64,000 bases of DNA from Clostridiaceae bacterium (GCA_012521705.1 JAAYLX010000027.1:81582-145581), one strand, 5' to 3'; shown: positions 20,063-28,565, counted from the first letter of the stretch. The notes: generated by a model not told the origin, from the letters alone. A program made the numbers and translations.

Positions 20063-21150
20063 TACGATTTTCCTTTCTCAAGTGTGATAATTACTCCTTC
20101 GCCGCCTTTTGGTGACCAGACTCTGTCCAAGTCATTCTGAATAACTCTTATTGCAGCTTCTTCACTGGCAACGTAAAACATGTCATCTTTTTCTCCCACC
20201 ACCATACTGCGAAGCTTGAGTCTGTCATTGAGGGCCATAAGCCCGCCCTCAAAGCCTACAATTATGGAGAAGGGCCCGGTAATTAACAATGAATCGAAAG
20301 TACTTCTTAAAAATTCAAGCTCTTCCCTTTCTTCCTGCGGTTTCCTCTCTATTGTTGACCAGAAGGGAGCTGCGATAACCGAGCAGACCTCCTTTAAAGT
20401 AAGTCCTTTCTTTCTGTTAAGATAATCGATAATATAGGTAATTACTTCGGTATCTGTCTGTAAAGTGCATTTGTATCCATACATTTCAATTGAACGGCGG
20501 TTGGCATCATAGGAAGATATTTCACCGTTATGCACCACTGAATAATCAAGCAGTGCAAAGGGATGGGCGCCTCCCCACCATCCAGGAGTATTTGTAGGGT
20601 ATCTTCCATGGGCTGTAAAGCAATATCCCTCATATTCCTCCAGACGGTAGAAACGTCCCACGTCTTCGGGATATCCCATTGCCTTGAATACACCCATGTT
20701 CTTTCCGCTCGAAAAGACATACGCACCCTTTATGGACGTGTTAATCCTGAAAACACATTTAACTACAAATTCTCTCTCATCCAGCTGACTGCTGGCAAGT
20801 TTGGTCGGCAGCGGTGTGACAAAGTATCTCCATATCAAAGGTTCATCCTTAATCTGCGGTACCTTACGGGTAGGTATTTTCGAAAGGTTTATTATGTCAA
20901 AATGCCTTTCTAAAAACTCTTCACATTCCTTTTTGGCAGCAAAGTTGTCATAAAACATGTGAAAAGCGTAGAAATCCTTGTATTCCGGATAAATACCATA
21001 GCCTGCGAACCCTCCGCCAAGTCCGTTGGAACGTTCGTGCATAACAGATATGGAATCTATGATAAGCTCGCCGGAAAAGCGTTTTCCCGATTTCGAAAAG
21101 ATACCCGATACTGCACACCCTGATAAATTTCTGAACATTCCTTCTCTCAC
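20062..21150 (-). CDS. Class II glutamine amidotransferase module of glutamate synthase
   Basis: Releases ammonia from glutamine for the synthase module. I start at the GTG at 21150 (VREGMFRNLSG), because GGAGG lies 8 nt before it; the ORF-track start would reach into the leader RNA. Length is 362 aa. The N-terminal nucleophile cysteine lies at residue 12 (SGCAVSGIFSKSG), so an 11-residue propeptide must be removed, as in GltB. Other amidotransferase motifs are GRYPTNTPGWWGGAHPF and VHNGEISSYDANR. It is the first gene of the operon, behind a promoter and a hairpin/terminator leader. Confidence 0.93.
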   Translation of the reverse strand: MREGMFRNLSGCAVSGIFSKSGKRFSGELIIDSISVMHERSNGLGGGFAGYGIYPEYKDFYAFHMFYDNFAAKKECEEFLERHFDIINLSKIPTRKVPQIKDEPLIWRYFVTPLPTKLASSQLDEREFVVKCVFRINTSIKGAYVFSSGKNMGVFKAMGYPEDVGRFYRLEEYEGYCFTAHGRYPTNTPGWWGGAHPFALLDYSVVHNGEISSYDANRRSIEMYGYKCTLQTDTEVITYIIDYLNRKKGLTLKEVCSVIAAPFWSTIERKPQEEREELEFLRSTFDSLLITGPFSIIVGFEGGLMALNDRLKLRSMVVGEKDDMFYVASEEAAIRVIQNDLDRVWSPKGGEGVIITLEKGKS

Positions 21151-21166
21151 GTTTATTTCCTCCAGC

Positions 21167-21296
21167 AAAAAAATAAGGCATTCATCACATAGTACAAATA
21201 AGGGCACACAGCCAAATAGGCTTGTTTGCCTGTAACTATCTGATGAACGCCTTTGTTCATATGGCTTATAATACTATAATCCAATATTTGTGTCAA
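21167..21296 (-). promoter_or_regulatory. Glutamate synthase operon promoter and ANTAR-type hairpin/terminator leader
   Basis: The promoter is TTGACA (21291-21296), 17 nt, TATTAT (21268-21273). The predicted transcript starts almost exactly at a hairpin AUGAAC-[AAAGGC]-GUUCAU (21243-21260), whose hexaloop has A1 and G4 as in ANTAR targets. The loop and 3' arm (AAGGCGUUCAUCA) can instead pair over 13 bp (one G-U) with UGAUGAAUGCCUU (21175-21187), followed by AUUUUUUU, an intrinsic terminator enclosing smaller internal stems. Hairpin and terminator are mutually exclusive. The terminator ends shortly before the GGAGG of the first gene. The match to ANTAR antitermination is inferred; the pairings are seen. 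Confidence 0.75.
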
Positions 21297-21431
21297 CGGG
21301 TTTTGAATAATTATATATAAAATATTGCAAAGTTTATAATGAAATAAAATCCAATCCCATAAATTTTAGTGATTTTTGCAAGTTTGAAAAATGAAAATTG
21401 CACGATTCTCAAAAAAATTTTTAAAAAAGTA

Positions 21432-21519
21432 TTGACATTGTTTTAACGCCATGCTAATCTTTTTTCATACAGCAAAGGTGCTGTGGATTTAATTTGTCCG
21501 CGGCACCTTTGCTTTTTTT
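21432..21519 (+). promoter_or_regulatory. asnA-glnN promoter and ANTAR-type hairpin/terminator leader
   Basis: The promoter is TTGACA (21432-21437), 17 nt, TAATCT (21455-21460). The transcript should begin at about 21467, immediately before the hairpin ACAGC-[AAAGGU]-GCUGU (21469-21484), again a hexaloop with A1 and G4. The same bases form the 5' arm of a 17-bp terminator: AGCAAAGGTGC plus TGTGGA pair with TCCGCG plus GCACCTTTGCT (21497-21513), followed by seven T. Downstream, before the AAAGGAG site, another stem forms around GCAATC-TCA-GATTGC with flanking CCTGCC/GGGTAGG. A T-box was considered and rejected, as no specifier stem or TGGNACCGCG is present. Confidence 0.78.
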
Positions 21520-21613
21520 GTTTCCGAAGTTACAAGATTCCCGGTTCCCTGCCTGCAATCTCAGATTGCCTGGGTAGGCGGGATTCAAAATAATTCTTGA
21601 AAGGAGCGAAAGT

Positions 21614-22621
21614 ATGAGTCAATTGACAATACCAAAAGGGTACAAATCACTGTTAAGCCTGTATGATACCCAAAGTGCAATAGGAAGGATAAAGAGGATT
21701 TTTGAGGATAATCTTGGCAAAGCCCTTAATCTGAAAAGGGTCTCAGCACCATTATTCGTTCTTGCCAACACAGGAATTAATGATGACCTTAACGGTGTTG
21801 AACGTCCTGTTGAATTTGATATTAAAGAAACCAAAGGCTATGCCCAGGTTGTACATTCATTGGCAAAATGGAAACGCCTGGCACTGCATAAATACGGATT
21901 TCCTGTAGGTGAAGGTCTATATACCGACATGAACGCCATTCGCCGCGACGAAGATATGAGCAATCTCCATTCAATATACGTAGATCAATGGGATTGGGAA
22001 AAAGTTATAGACCGCGAAACAAGAAATGTTGAAACCCTGAAGGACACGGTGAGAAAAATAGTAGGTGTTATATGTGACACTCTTGAAGAACTCAAAAAGC
22101 TTTATCCGGTCATTACACTGGATCTTTCAAGGGAAGTATCATTTATAACCACACAGGAACTGGAAGATATGTACCCGGCCCTTTCACCCAAAGAACGTGA
22201 AAACGAATATTTAAGGGATCATAAAACTGCTTTTATTATGCAGATCGGAGATACATTGAAATCAGGCATCAAACATGACGGAAGGGCACCTGACTATGAC
22301 GACTGGAAACTCAATGGCGATATCCTTTTCTGGAACGACATTTTAGGATGTGCTTACGAAGTATCCTCCATGGGTATTCGTGTAGACAGGGATTCATTGG
22401 ATGAACAGCTCTCCAAGGCGGGATGCGACGACAGACGCAGTCTGGAGTTCCATAAGATGCTTCTTAATGATGAACTGCCTTTAACCATGGGCGGTGGAAT
22501 AGGACAATCAAGAGTATGCATGCTTCTGTTGCAGAAAGCCCATATAGGTGAAGTTCAGGTATCGGTTTGGGATCAGGATACCATTAAGGGCTGTAAAGAA
22601 GCAGGAATTGAATTGCTTTAA
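21614..22621 (+). CDS. asnA: Aspartate--ammonia ligase (asparagine synthetase A)
   Basis: Makes asparagine from aspartate, ammonia and ATP without glutamine. It is 335 aa, matching AsnA (about 330), with an aminoacyl-tRNA synthetase class II-like fold. Typical segments are VERPVEFDIK, HSLAKWKRLAL, DMNAIRRDEDMSNLHSIYVDQWDWE and the C-terminal GGGIGQSRVCMLLL motif. AAAGGAG lies 8 nt before the ATG. It is the first gene of an operon with glnN, 18 bp downstream, so two ammonia-fixing ligases share the same hairpin/terminator leader. Confidence 0.96.
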   Translation: MSQLTIPKGYKSLLSLYDTQSAIGRIKRIFEDNLGKALNLKRVSAPLFVLANTGINDDLNGVERPVEFDIKETKGYAQVVHSLAKWKRLALHKYGFPVGEGLYTDMNAIRRDEDMSNLHSIYVDQWDWEKVIDRETRNVETLKDTVRKIVGVICDTLEELKKLYPVITLDLSREVSFITTQELEDMYPALSPKERENEYLRDHKTAFIMQIGDTLKSGIKHDGRAPDYDDWKLNGDILFWNDILGCAYEVSSMGIRVDRDSLDEQLSKAGCDDRRSLEFHKMLLNDELPLTMGGGIGQSRVCMLLLQKAHIGEVQVSVWDQDTIKGCKEAGIELL

Positions 22622-22639
22622 TTTAGGGAGGGAATTCAA

Positions 22640-24751
22640 GTGTCAAATAATAATAATAGTCATAATATAACCGAAATATTTGGCAGTATGGTATTTGGGG
22701 ATGCCGTTATGAAAGAACGGCTGCCAAAAGATATCTATAAAGCTCTCAAGAAAACCATTGCCAACGGAACACATCTGGAACTTGACGTAGCCAATGTGGT
22801 TGCCACTGTTATGAAAGATTGGGCTATCGAAAAAGGAGCTACCCATTTCACCCACTGGTTCCAGCCCATGACAGGTGTTACCGCAGAAAAACATGACAGT
22901 TTCATTGTTCCCGACGGCAGCGGTAAAGCCATAATGGAGTTTTCAGGAAAAGCCCTCGTAAAAGGTGAGCCTGACGCATCAAGCTTCCCTTCCGGAGGCT
23001 TGAGAAGTACCTTTGAAGCCAGGGGTTATACAGCATGGGATCCTACCTCTTATGCTTTTGTAAAGGGCAATACTCTGTATATTCCCACAGCTTTCTGCTC
23101 ATACAGCGGAGAAGCCCTGGACAAGAAAACTCCCTTGCTCCGTTCCATGCAGGCTCTCAACAAGCAGGCGCTTCGTGTCCTTCAGTTATTTGGCGTTACT
23201 GATGCAAAACGCGTGGTGTCATCTGTAGGACCTGAACAGGAATACTTCCTGATAGACAGGGATGTATATTTGAAAAGGCCAGATCTTATGTACTGCGGAA
23301 GAACTCTGTTCGGCGCACGCCCGCCAAAAGGACAGGAAATGGAAGACCACTACTTTGGTACCATTAAACAGCGGGTTTCAGATTATATGCGCGAACTTAA
23401 CGAGGAACTCTGGAAATTGGGAGTATATGCAAAGACTGAGCATAATGAAGTTGCTCCTGCACAGCATGAGCTTGCGCCCATTTACTCAGAATCCAATATT
23501 GCAACAGATCACAACCAGTTGGTAATGGAAATGATGAAGAGTGTTGCGGCAAAACACAACCTTGCTTGTCTGTTGCATGAGAAACCTTTTGCAGGAGTAA
23601 ACGGCAGCGGAAAACACGTTAACTGGTCTGTCGCCACTGACACAGGAATAAACTTGCTTGAACCTGGTGATACGCCGTTTGAAAATGCTCAATTCCTCCT
23701 TTTCCTTGTAGCAGTAATCAAAGCTGTGGACGATTATCAGGATCTTATGCGTGTTTCTGTTGCAAGCGCTGGCAACGATCACCGCCTTGGTGCCAATGAA
23801 GCGCCTCCTGCAATAGTTTCTATCTTCCTTGGAGACGAACTTACTGAAATACTGAACGCTTTGGAAAACGACACATTATATACAGGCAAAGGCCAGACTT
23901 TAATGGAAATCGGAGCAACAGTGCTTCCTCATTTCCCGAAGGATACAACCGACCGAAACCGTACATCACCCTTTGCCTTTACAGGAAATAAATTTGAATT
24001 CCGTATGCTTGGTTCAGCCTTTTCAATAGCAGGACCCATTATCGTGCTCAACACAATAGTTGCCGAAGTGTTGTCACAATTTGCAGACGAACTTGAAAAG
24101 AGCACTGATTTCAAGGCGGATCTGAGCAAGTTAATCAAAAGGACCATTAAAAACCATAAGCGTATCATTTTCAATGGAAATGGTTATGACGCCGCCTGGG
24201 TGAAAGAAGCCGAACAGAGAGGGTTATCCAATCTGAAAACAACACCCGAAGCACTGCCGGCCCTCATTCATCCGAAAAATGTGGAAATGTTTGTCCGTCA
24301 TGGAGTATTTTCAGAGCACGAACTTCATTCACGGTATGACATTCTGCTTGAAAACTACTCAAAAACCATTAATATTGAAGCTCTTACAATGATAGACATG
24401 GTAAACAAGCATGTAATTCCAGCCGTGATTGACTACCAGAACGAACTTGCCGAACTGGTGCTTCGTAAAAAGGCAGTAAGTCCTGACATTGCAACAACTC
24501 TTGAGGAAAACCTCCTGAGTAAAATATCCAGACTGTCTGTAAGCCTTGAAAAGAGACTGAATCATCTGTCAGAACAAACCATCGCAGTCAGGGATATTAA
24601 AGACAATCTGGAACTTGCCAAAGCATACCGTGAAAAGGTTTATATGGCGATGAGCGAGCTGCGTCTTGTAGTTGATGAGCTTGAAATGTTAATCGGAAGC
24701 AAGCATTGGAAATTGCCTACATACGCTGAAATTCTGAACAGCGTAAACTAA
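22640..24751 (+). CDS. glnN: Type III glutamine synthetase
   Basis: Large GSIII-class glutamine synthetase, 703 aa, the normal length for the family and much longer than GSI. Visible motifs are [31 protein letters not shown] (metal-binding Glu), [18 protein letters not shown] and [15 protein letters not shown]. The start is GTG with GGGAGGG 11 nt upstream. It is co-transcribed with asnA, so ANTAR-type antitermination at the leader would raise asparagine and glutamine synthesis together. Its end is followed by a strong hairpin and a terminator. Why this genome carries both GSI and GSIII is not shown by the sequence. Confidence 0.96.
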   Translation: MSNNNNSHNITEIFGSMVFGDAVMKERLPKDIYKALKKTIANGTHLELDVANVVATVMKDWAIEKGATHFTHWFQPMTGVTAEKHDSFIVPDGSGKAIMEFSGKALVKGEPDASSFPSGGLRSTFEARGYTAWDPTSYAFVKGNTLYIPTAFCSYSGEALDKKTPLLRSMQALNKQALRVLQLFGVTDAKRVVSSVGPEQEYFLIDRDVYLKRPDLMYCGRTLFGARPPKGQEMEDHYFGTIKQRVSDYMRELNEELWKLGVYAKTEHNEVAPAQHELAPIYSESNIATDHNQLVMEMMKSVAAKHNLACLLHEKPFAGVNGSGKHVNWSVATDTGINLLEPGDTPFENAQFLLFLVAVIKAVDDYQDLMRVSVASAGNDHRLGANEAPPAIVSIFLGDELTEILNALENDTLYTGKGQTLMEIGATVLPHFPKDTTDRNRTSPFAFTGNKFEFRMLGSAFSIAGPIIVLNTIVAEVLSQFADELEKSTDFKADLSKLIKRTIKNHKRIIFNGNGYDAAWVKEAEQRGLSNLKTTPEALPALIHPKNVEMFVRHGVFSEHELHSRYDILLENYSKTINIEALTMIDMVNKHVIPAVIDYQNELAELVLRKKAVSPDIATTLEENLLSKISRLSVSLEKRLNHLSEQTIAVRDIKDNLELAKAYREKVYMAMSELRLVVDELEMLIGSKHWKLPTYAEILNSVN

Positions 24752-24845
24752 AACAGCTTTACTCAATGCCGGAAAATATTGGGTATTGATGAAGGGCATA
24801 GAGAACAGAAATAGAAAAAGGACATAGTAAAGGGCATAGGAAGTT

Positions 24846-24889
24846 GCCCACAATAAGAGGCTTACAAGAACACGGTAAGCCTCGTGGGC
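24846..24889 (+). other. Long stable hairpin in the glnN 3' region
   Basis: GCCCAC and GTGGGC close a second 9-bp stem, GAGGCTTAC / GTAAGCCTC, with a 9-nt loop. No U-tract follows. Its 3' strand (GTGGG, 24884-24888) can alternatively pair with CCCAC of the following terminator (24899-24903), giving a 1-2-3-4 arrangement like an attenuator. Confidence 0.6.
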
Positions 24890-24897
24890 AAAATTTA

Positions 24898-24945
24898 ACC
24901 CACAACCGATCCTTCAACAGGCTCCCGGCTGTGGGTCTTTTTTTA
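24898..24945 (+). terminator. glnN operon terminator
   Basis: ACCCACA (24898-24904) pairs with TGTGGGT (24930-24936), extended by CCG/CGG, followed directly by CTTTTTTTATTTTT. It faces the 3' end of nadE on the opposite strand. The remaining bases to 25085 are A/T-rich with degenerate repeats resembling CTCTGATAATTATTTCTTC. Confidence 0.85.
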
Positions 24946-25085
24946 TTTTTGCCAAAGATTTTATCTTCCGGAGATTATTTCTAAGCTCTGAAGATTTCAC
25001 CGATTTTAGGTTTCACTACACTCTGATAATTATTTCTTCACTCCGTAGTTATATTAACTCTCAGTAATTTTCTTCAATTCTGAGA

Positions 25086-25820
25086 TTATTTCTTCTCACC
25101 ATAGATTACCGGCATTTTGCGCTTATGGTGGCTTGCATTGTGATACCTTTCAATAATTGCCTTATCTTCTTCGCTGACTTTGCCGGTAAGCAAAAACTCG
25201 TCAATCTTCTTATATGTTATTCCCATTTCACTCTCATCGGTCTGTCCGTCAAAAAGTCCTGCGGAAGGCGCTTTGGTGATAATGGATTCAGGAGCGTTGA
25301 GGTAGCGCAGGAATTCGTAAATCTCGGTTACCGTCAAATCTGCAATGGGGTTAAAGTCATAGGCACTGTCGCCCCATTTTGTAAAGTAGCCCATGTAGCC
25401 CTCACTTCGGTTTCCCGTACCCGCTACGAGCCTGTTTTCGCTGGCAGCCACAGTATAAAGAGTTGTCATGCGCAGGCGTGGAGCAATATTTACAAGTGCC
25501 GTATCATTTACAGTGGTCGCGCCAACAACTGCGTCAAGGAATGTCGAGCGCACTTGGGTCAGATCCACAACTCGCTGTTCAATTCCAAACTGTTTTGCAA
25601 CAGCTTCGGCGTCTTTTTTGTCCTCTTCATAGTTTCTCCTTGAACCGCAGGGCATAATAATTCCAACCGTATTGTCACATGCCTTCTTGCAAAGAATACC
25701 CACCAGTGCGCTGTCTTTTCCGCCACTGTTGCCGTAAACTATGCCGCTTGCATTGGAAGAAGCAAGCACCTCCCGGATAAACTCAACCCGTTTTATTGTT
25801 TCAAGTGCATAATCTCTCAT
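25086..25820 (-). CDS. nadE: Ammonia-dependent NAD+ synthetase
   Basis: Final step of NAD synthesis: amidation of deamido-NAD. It is 244 aa from the preferred start MRDYALETIK (25820), where AGGAG lies 8 nt upstream. The PP-loop motif YGNSGGKDSALVG is near residues 31-43, with the later GTGNRSEGYMGYFTKWGD segment typical of NadE. There is no N-terminal nitrilase (glutaminase) domain, so it should use free ammonia, as expected of the short form. It has a long structured leader of the same hairpin/terminator type as the glutamate synthase operon, placing NAD synthesis in the same regulatory group. Confidence 0.95.
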   Translation of the reverse strand: MRDYALETIKRVEFIREVLASSNASGIVYGNSGGKDSALVGILCKKACDNTVGIIMPCGSRRNYEEDKKDAEAVAKQFGIEQRVVDLTQVRSTFLDAVVGATTVNDTALVNIAPRLRMTTLYTVAASENRLVAGTGNRSEGYMGYFTKWGDSAYDFNPIADLTVTEIYEFLRYLNAPESIITKAPSAGLFDGQTDESEMGITYKKIDEFLLTGKVSEEDKAIIERYHNASHHKRKMPVIYGEKK

Positions 25821-25904
25821 CTTCAGCTCTCCTTTCAATATATCCGGTATTACGGCAGAGCGCCGAAGCCGGATTTATGTTTTCGTACTTCAGGCCAGAA
25901 TCAA

Positions 25905-25998
25905 ACAAAAAGGTGCTCATCACATAACGCATTCAGCTAACCGCAATAACAGATCCGGTGTTATGGCTGATACATTATAGGATGAACACCTTTGTTCA
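25905..25998 (-). promoter_or_regulatory. nadE leader with ANTAR-type hairpin and terminator
   Basis: The hairpin UGAAC-[AAAGGU]-GUUCA (25983-25998) lies just after A/T-rich -10 candidates (TAATAT, TATAAT). Its loop and 3' arm AAGGUGUUCAUC (25981-25992) pair over 12 bp (one wobble) with GAUGAGCACCUU (25910-25921), followed by UUUUUGUUU, a terminator. Between the arms a further hairpin forms (AUAACA / UGUUAU inside CAGC / GCUG). The layout and the sequence GAACAAAGGYGUUCAUC are nearly identical to the glutamate synthase leader. The promoter is less clear than for the other two leaders. Confidence 0.72.
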
Positions 25999-26084
25999 AT
26001 TATAAATATTACAAACTAAATTTTATCAGATAACAAAGCATATATCAACAGTGCATTAACTACAATACATCCATATTTCATGAC

Positions 26085-26312
26085 TTATAATGTTGAAGCA
26101 AAATGCTCCATCGCCTGTTTTAATTCGTCTTCTGCTTCAGGCTTTATGACAGCAAAAAACTCAGGCATTTTTCTCTCAAGATAAGCCTTGTCAAAAGTTC
26201 CTTCCGCCTGACGGGCAAAACTTTCCTCCAATAATTTTCTGGCCTCTTCTTTTTTATCGTCCTTTACCCGTTCCATAAAAAAGTCATAAAACATCTTTTG
26301 ACCTGGATTCAT
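26085..26312 (-). CDS. Small conserved-looking hypothetical protein
   Basis: A 75-aa acidic and basic, probably all-helical protein, starting MNPGQKMFYDFFMERV with AAAGGA upstream. It has no signal peptide, membrane segment or cysteine. I do not recognise the family. It lies alone between the nadE leader and a gamma-glutamylcyclotransferase-like gene on the same strand. The good ribosome site and balanced composition argue that it is real. Confidence 0.65.
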   Translation of the reverse strand: MNPGQKMFYDFFMERVKDDKKEEARKLLEESFARQAEGTFDKAYLERKMPEFFAVIKPEAEDELKQAMEHFASTL

Positions 26313-26445
26313 AAATCAGTATTCCTTTCATTTCTTAATTATTAATATAATAACCATATTTTCATTCTCAGAAACATACAGATCAAAAAAAGGCAGCAAA
26401 TCCGGTATGGTTTTTCAAAACATCATCACTCGAAGATTCTTTGAA

Positions 26446-26892
26446 TCATTTTTTCCTTCTATCCATGAACTTTCGCCAGTTTCCGTCCGGAACCGGAATT
26501 CCTCTTTCGCGGGCATACTTCTCATCGGTGTAGATATACGTCCAACAGTTTAACTCTTTCCCGTCATCTGTGAATACTGTCTTAGGAACTCTTTTGTAAA
26601 GATTGTCGCTGCTCCTTTCATCATAATCCTCCAACCAGTCAAGAGCTTTCAGAAGCTTTTCATCAACAGGCTCCACTACTTCACCTTCAACTATTTCGTT
26701 CCCTTCCAGCATTGCAGGATACCCTTCAGGAAGATGATACAGTAATCCATAAGTTTTTGCAGGAGTTATGCGGCTGATATGGCCTTCAAGGTATCTCTTG
26801 TAGTTCCGGAACCCTTTCATCAAAGTTCCGTATACGAAAACTTTGTCAATATGTTTCTCAGAAATCTTAAGTTCATTTTTATTGGTTTCCAT
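26446..26892 (-). CDS. Gamma-glutamylcyclotransferase-like (GGCT/AIG2) protein
   Basis: A 148-aa protein with the family's N-terminal signature DKVFVYGTLMKGFRNYKRYL and a central LEDYDE segment that carries the likely catalytic Glu. GGCT-fold proteins cleave gamma-glutamyl amines or amides to release 5-oxoproline; the substrate here is not deducible. The ATG is preceded by GAAGGTG. It lies 18 bp downstream of a short-chain dehydrogenase gene, possibly as the last member of that operon. Confidence 0.85.
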   Translation of the reverse strand: METNKNELKISEKHIDKVFVYGTLMKGFRNYKRYLEGHISRITPAKTYGLLYHLPEGYPAMLEGNEIVEGEVVEPVDEKLLKALDWLEDYDERSSDNLYKRVPKTVFTDDGKELNCWTYIYTDEKYARERGIPVPDGNWRKFMDRRKK

Positions 26893-26910
26893 ATTAACAC
26901 CTTCACATTT

Positions 26911-27693
26911 CTACCTTTCCGAAACTGCTTTCCAACGCCAGTAAATTGCTGCTGCCACCCATGAGCGAGGTACTATTTTACCGAGCAGGGAAAGAATCCT
27001 GTTTAGTTTACCAGGAACATACAGGCTTTTTCCTGCAAGTGCACGGTCAATTGTATTTCGTGCAACAGCATCCAGAGAATTTGTGGTTGCATCTCCCCAG
27101 AAGCCTTGGGCTAATATGCTGGACATGGTCTCCTGTGTTGTCACCATTCCACCAGGGCAAAGGGTCAGCACGTTAATATGCTCTTTTTTAAGTTCCTGAC
27201 GAAGTGAAATTGCAAAATCAAGCAGGAAACGTTTTGATGCAGCGTATGTCGCTTTTATGGGCATTGGAAACATCGATGCCAGACTGGACACAAATACAAT
27301 GGTAAAGGGCTTTCCAATTCTGCGTCGCTTTATGATGGCGTGAGTGATTCTCAGTGTTGCTGCATTGTTCAGTAAAACTATTTTTACAATCTTCTCCCTG
27401 TCACGGCCCATAAATTCACCCTCATAATCAAGGCCAGCCACGTTTATGAGCATATCAAAACGAATTCCATGTTTATCTATAACATCAAGCATCTTATCCA
27501 CGCTTTCAGGGTTTGTAAGATCGCAGGCTATTGTTGCAACAGTAACATCAAATTGTCTTTCAAGGCCGCGCTTTAAACACAGCAAGCCATCCTCATTTAT
27601 ATCAGTCAAAAGAAGATTATATCCGCGGCTTGCACATTCGTTGGCAAATGCACGGCCAAGGCCTCCGGCTGCTCCGGTAATCATTACGTTCAT
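26911..27693 (-). CDS. Short-chain dehydrogenase/reductase
   Basis: NAD(P)-dependent SDR of 260 aa from the preferred start MNVMITGAAGG (27693), which overlaps the upstream SDR stop as ATGA and has GGTGG 7 nt before it. The cofactor motif is TGAAGGLG (residues 6-13), the catalytic Ser lies in VFVSSLAS and the Tyr/Lys in YAASK. The C-terminal segment (SLLGKIVPRSWVAAAIYW) is hydrophobic and may associate with the membrane. The family resembles DltE or ketoreductase-like SDRs; substrate unknown. Confidence 0.9.
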   Translation of the reverse strand: MNVMITGAAGGLGRAFANECASRGYNLLLTDINEDGLLCLKRGLERQFDVTVATIACDLTNPESVDKMLDVIDKHGIRFDMLINVAGLDYEGEFMGRDREKIVKIVLLNNAATLRITHAIIKRRRIGKPFTIVFVSSLASMFPMPIKATYAASKRFLLDFAISLRQELKKEHINVLTLCPGGMVTTQETMSSILAQGFWGDATTNSLDAVARNTIDRALAGKSLYVPGKLNRILSLLGKIVPRSWVAAAIYWRWKAVSER

Positions 27694-28550
27694 AACGATT
27701 CCACCTTTCCATAATGGATACCGCAAAGGCGCTCGCTAAGTTCGAAGAGGCGGTCTGCGTTTTCGCTTGTTACCTCTCTGCTGTACTTCTTCTCCTTGCA
27801 AAGATAATAGTATAGTCCTTCAGGTGTATTTTCCCTGTCACACAAAAATGCATAGGTTTTCGCGGGAACATCGGGTGTTACGCCATATCTCTTTCTGAGC
27901 GACCAAATAAAATTGACGATGCCGCCTGTTTCCTTGTTTCCTATTTCTGTGTTTACCAGTCCCGGATCAACTACGTATGCGCGGATTCCTGAGGCATTAT
28001 ATCGGTCATTCAGCCCTTTGGCAAAGAGAATATTGCAAAGTTTTGACTGTTTGTATGCTGTGAGCGGATTATACCTTCGATACAACATTATATTGTCCCA
28101 GCGGACTTTAATACCCTTATGTGATTCGCTTCCTGTCATTATTACGCGGCCCGGAGCTTTTATCAGAGCCGGAAGAAGCTTATAGGTCAGCAAAAATCCT
28201 GCCAGGTGGTTAAGTGCAAATTGCTGTTCGTAACCTTCTTCAGTAGTCATATACCAGCTTCGGACACATCCTGCGTTGTTTATAAGAGCATATAGCTTGC
28301 CATCGCATTTATCATTTAGATAGGATGTTATTTCTTCAGAAATCCTAATAACTTCGCGTTGCTGCATCAAGTCAGCCACAAAGTATTCAATTTGGGCATC
28401 CGGGTTTTCGGACAGTATCTTCTCTTTGGCTCTTATGCAATTGGCCTCATTACGGCCAACAACAAGGAGAGTAAACCCTTGAAGTGCTAATATACGTGCA
28501 GTCTCCAGTCCAATACCTGAAGAAGCGCCGGTAATAACTATGGTATCCAT
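27690..28550 (-). CDS. Short-chain dehydrogenase/reductase (retinol dehydrogenase-like)
   Basis: SDR of 286 aa with TGASSGIG (residues 6-13), the NNAG motif (INNAGCVRS), catalytic Ser in VIMTGSES and YKQSK. The long C-terminus resembles WW-oxidoreductase or retinol dehydrogenase-like SDRs. It is translationally coupled to the next SDR by a 4-nt overlap and follows the DUF1700 gene by 15 bp, so it is likely controlled by the PadR regulator at the head of the operon. Substrate unknown. Confidence 0.9.
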   Translation of the reverse strand: MDTIVITGASSGIGLETARILALQGFTLLVVGRNEANCIRAKEKILSENPDAQIEYFVADLMQQREVIRISEEITSYLNDKCDGKLYALINNAGCVRSWYMTTEEGYEQQFALNHLAGFLLTYKLLPALIKAPGRVIMTGSESHKGIKVRWDNIMLYRRYNPLTAYKQSKLCNILFAKGLNDRYNASGIRAYVVDPGLVNTEIGNKETGGIVNFIWSLRKRYGVTPDVPAKTYAFLCDRENTPEGLYYYLCKEKKYSREVTSENADRLFELSERLCGIHYGKVESL

Positions 28551-28565
28551 TTTTTACCTCCCGCA

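Noticed and set aside
21167-21296. Glutamine riboswitch in the glutamate synthase leader
   Set aside because: The bases do not match the cyanobacterial glnA or downstream-peptide consensus that I recall, and the hexaloop hairpin with ANTAR genes in the operon gives a better explanation.
21460-21613. T-box riboswitch before asnA
   Set aside because: A terminator precedes asnA, but it lies at the start of the transcript and there is no specifier loop and no TGGNACCGCG antiterminator sequence.
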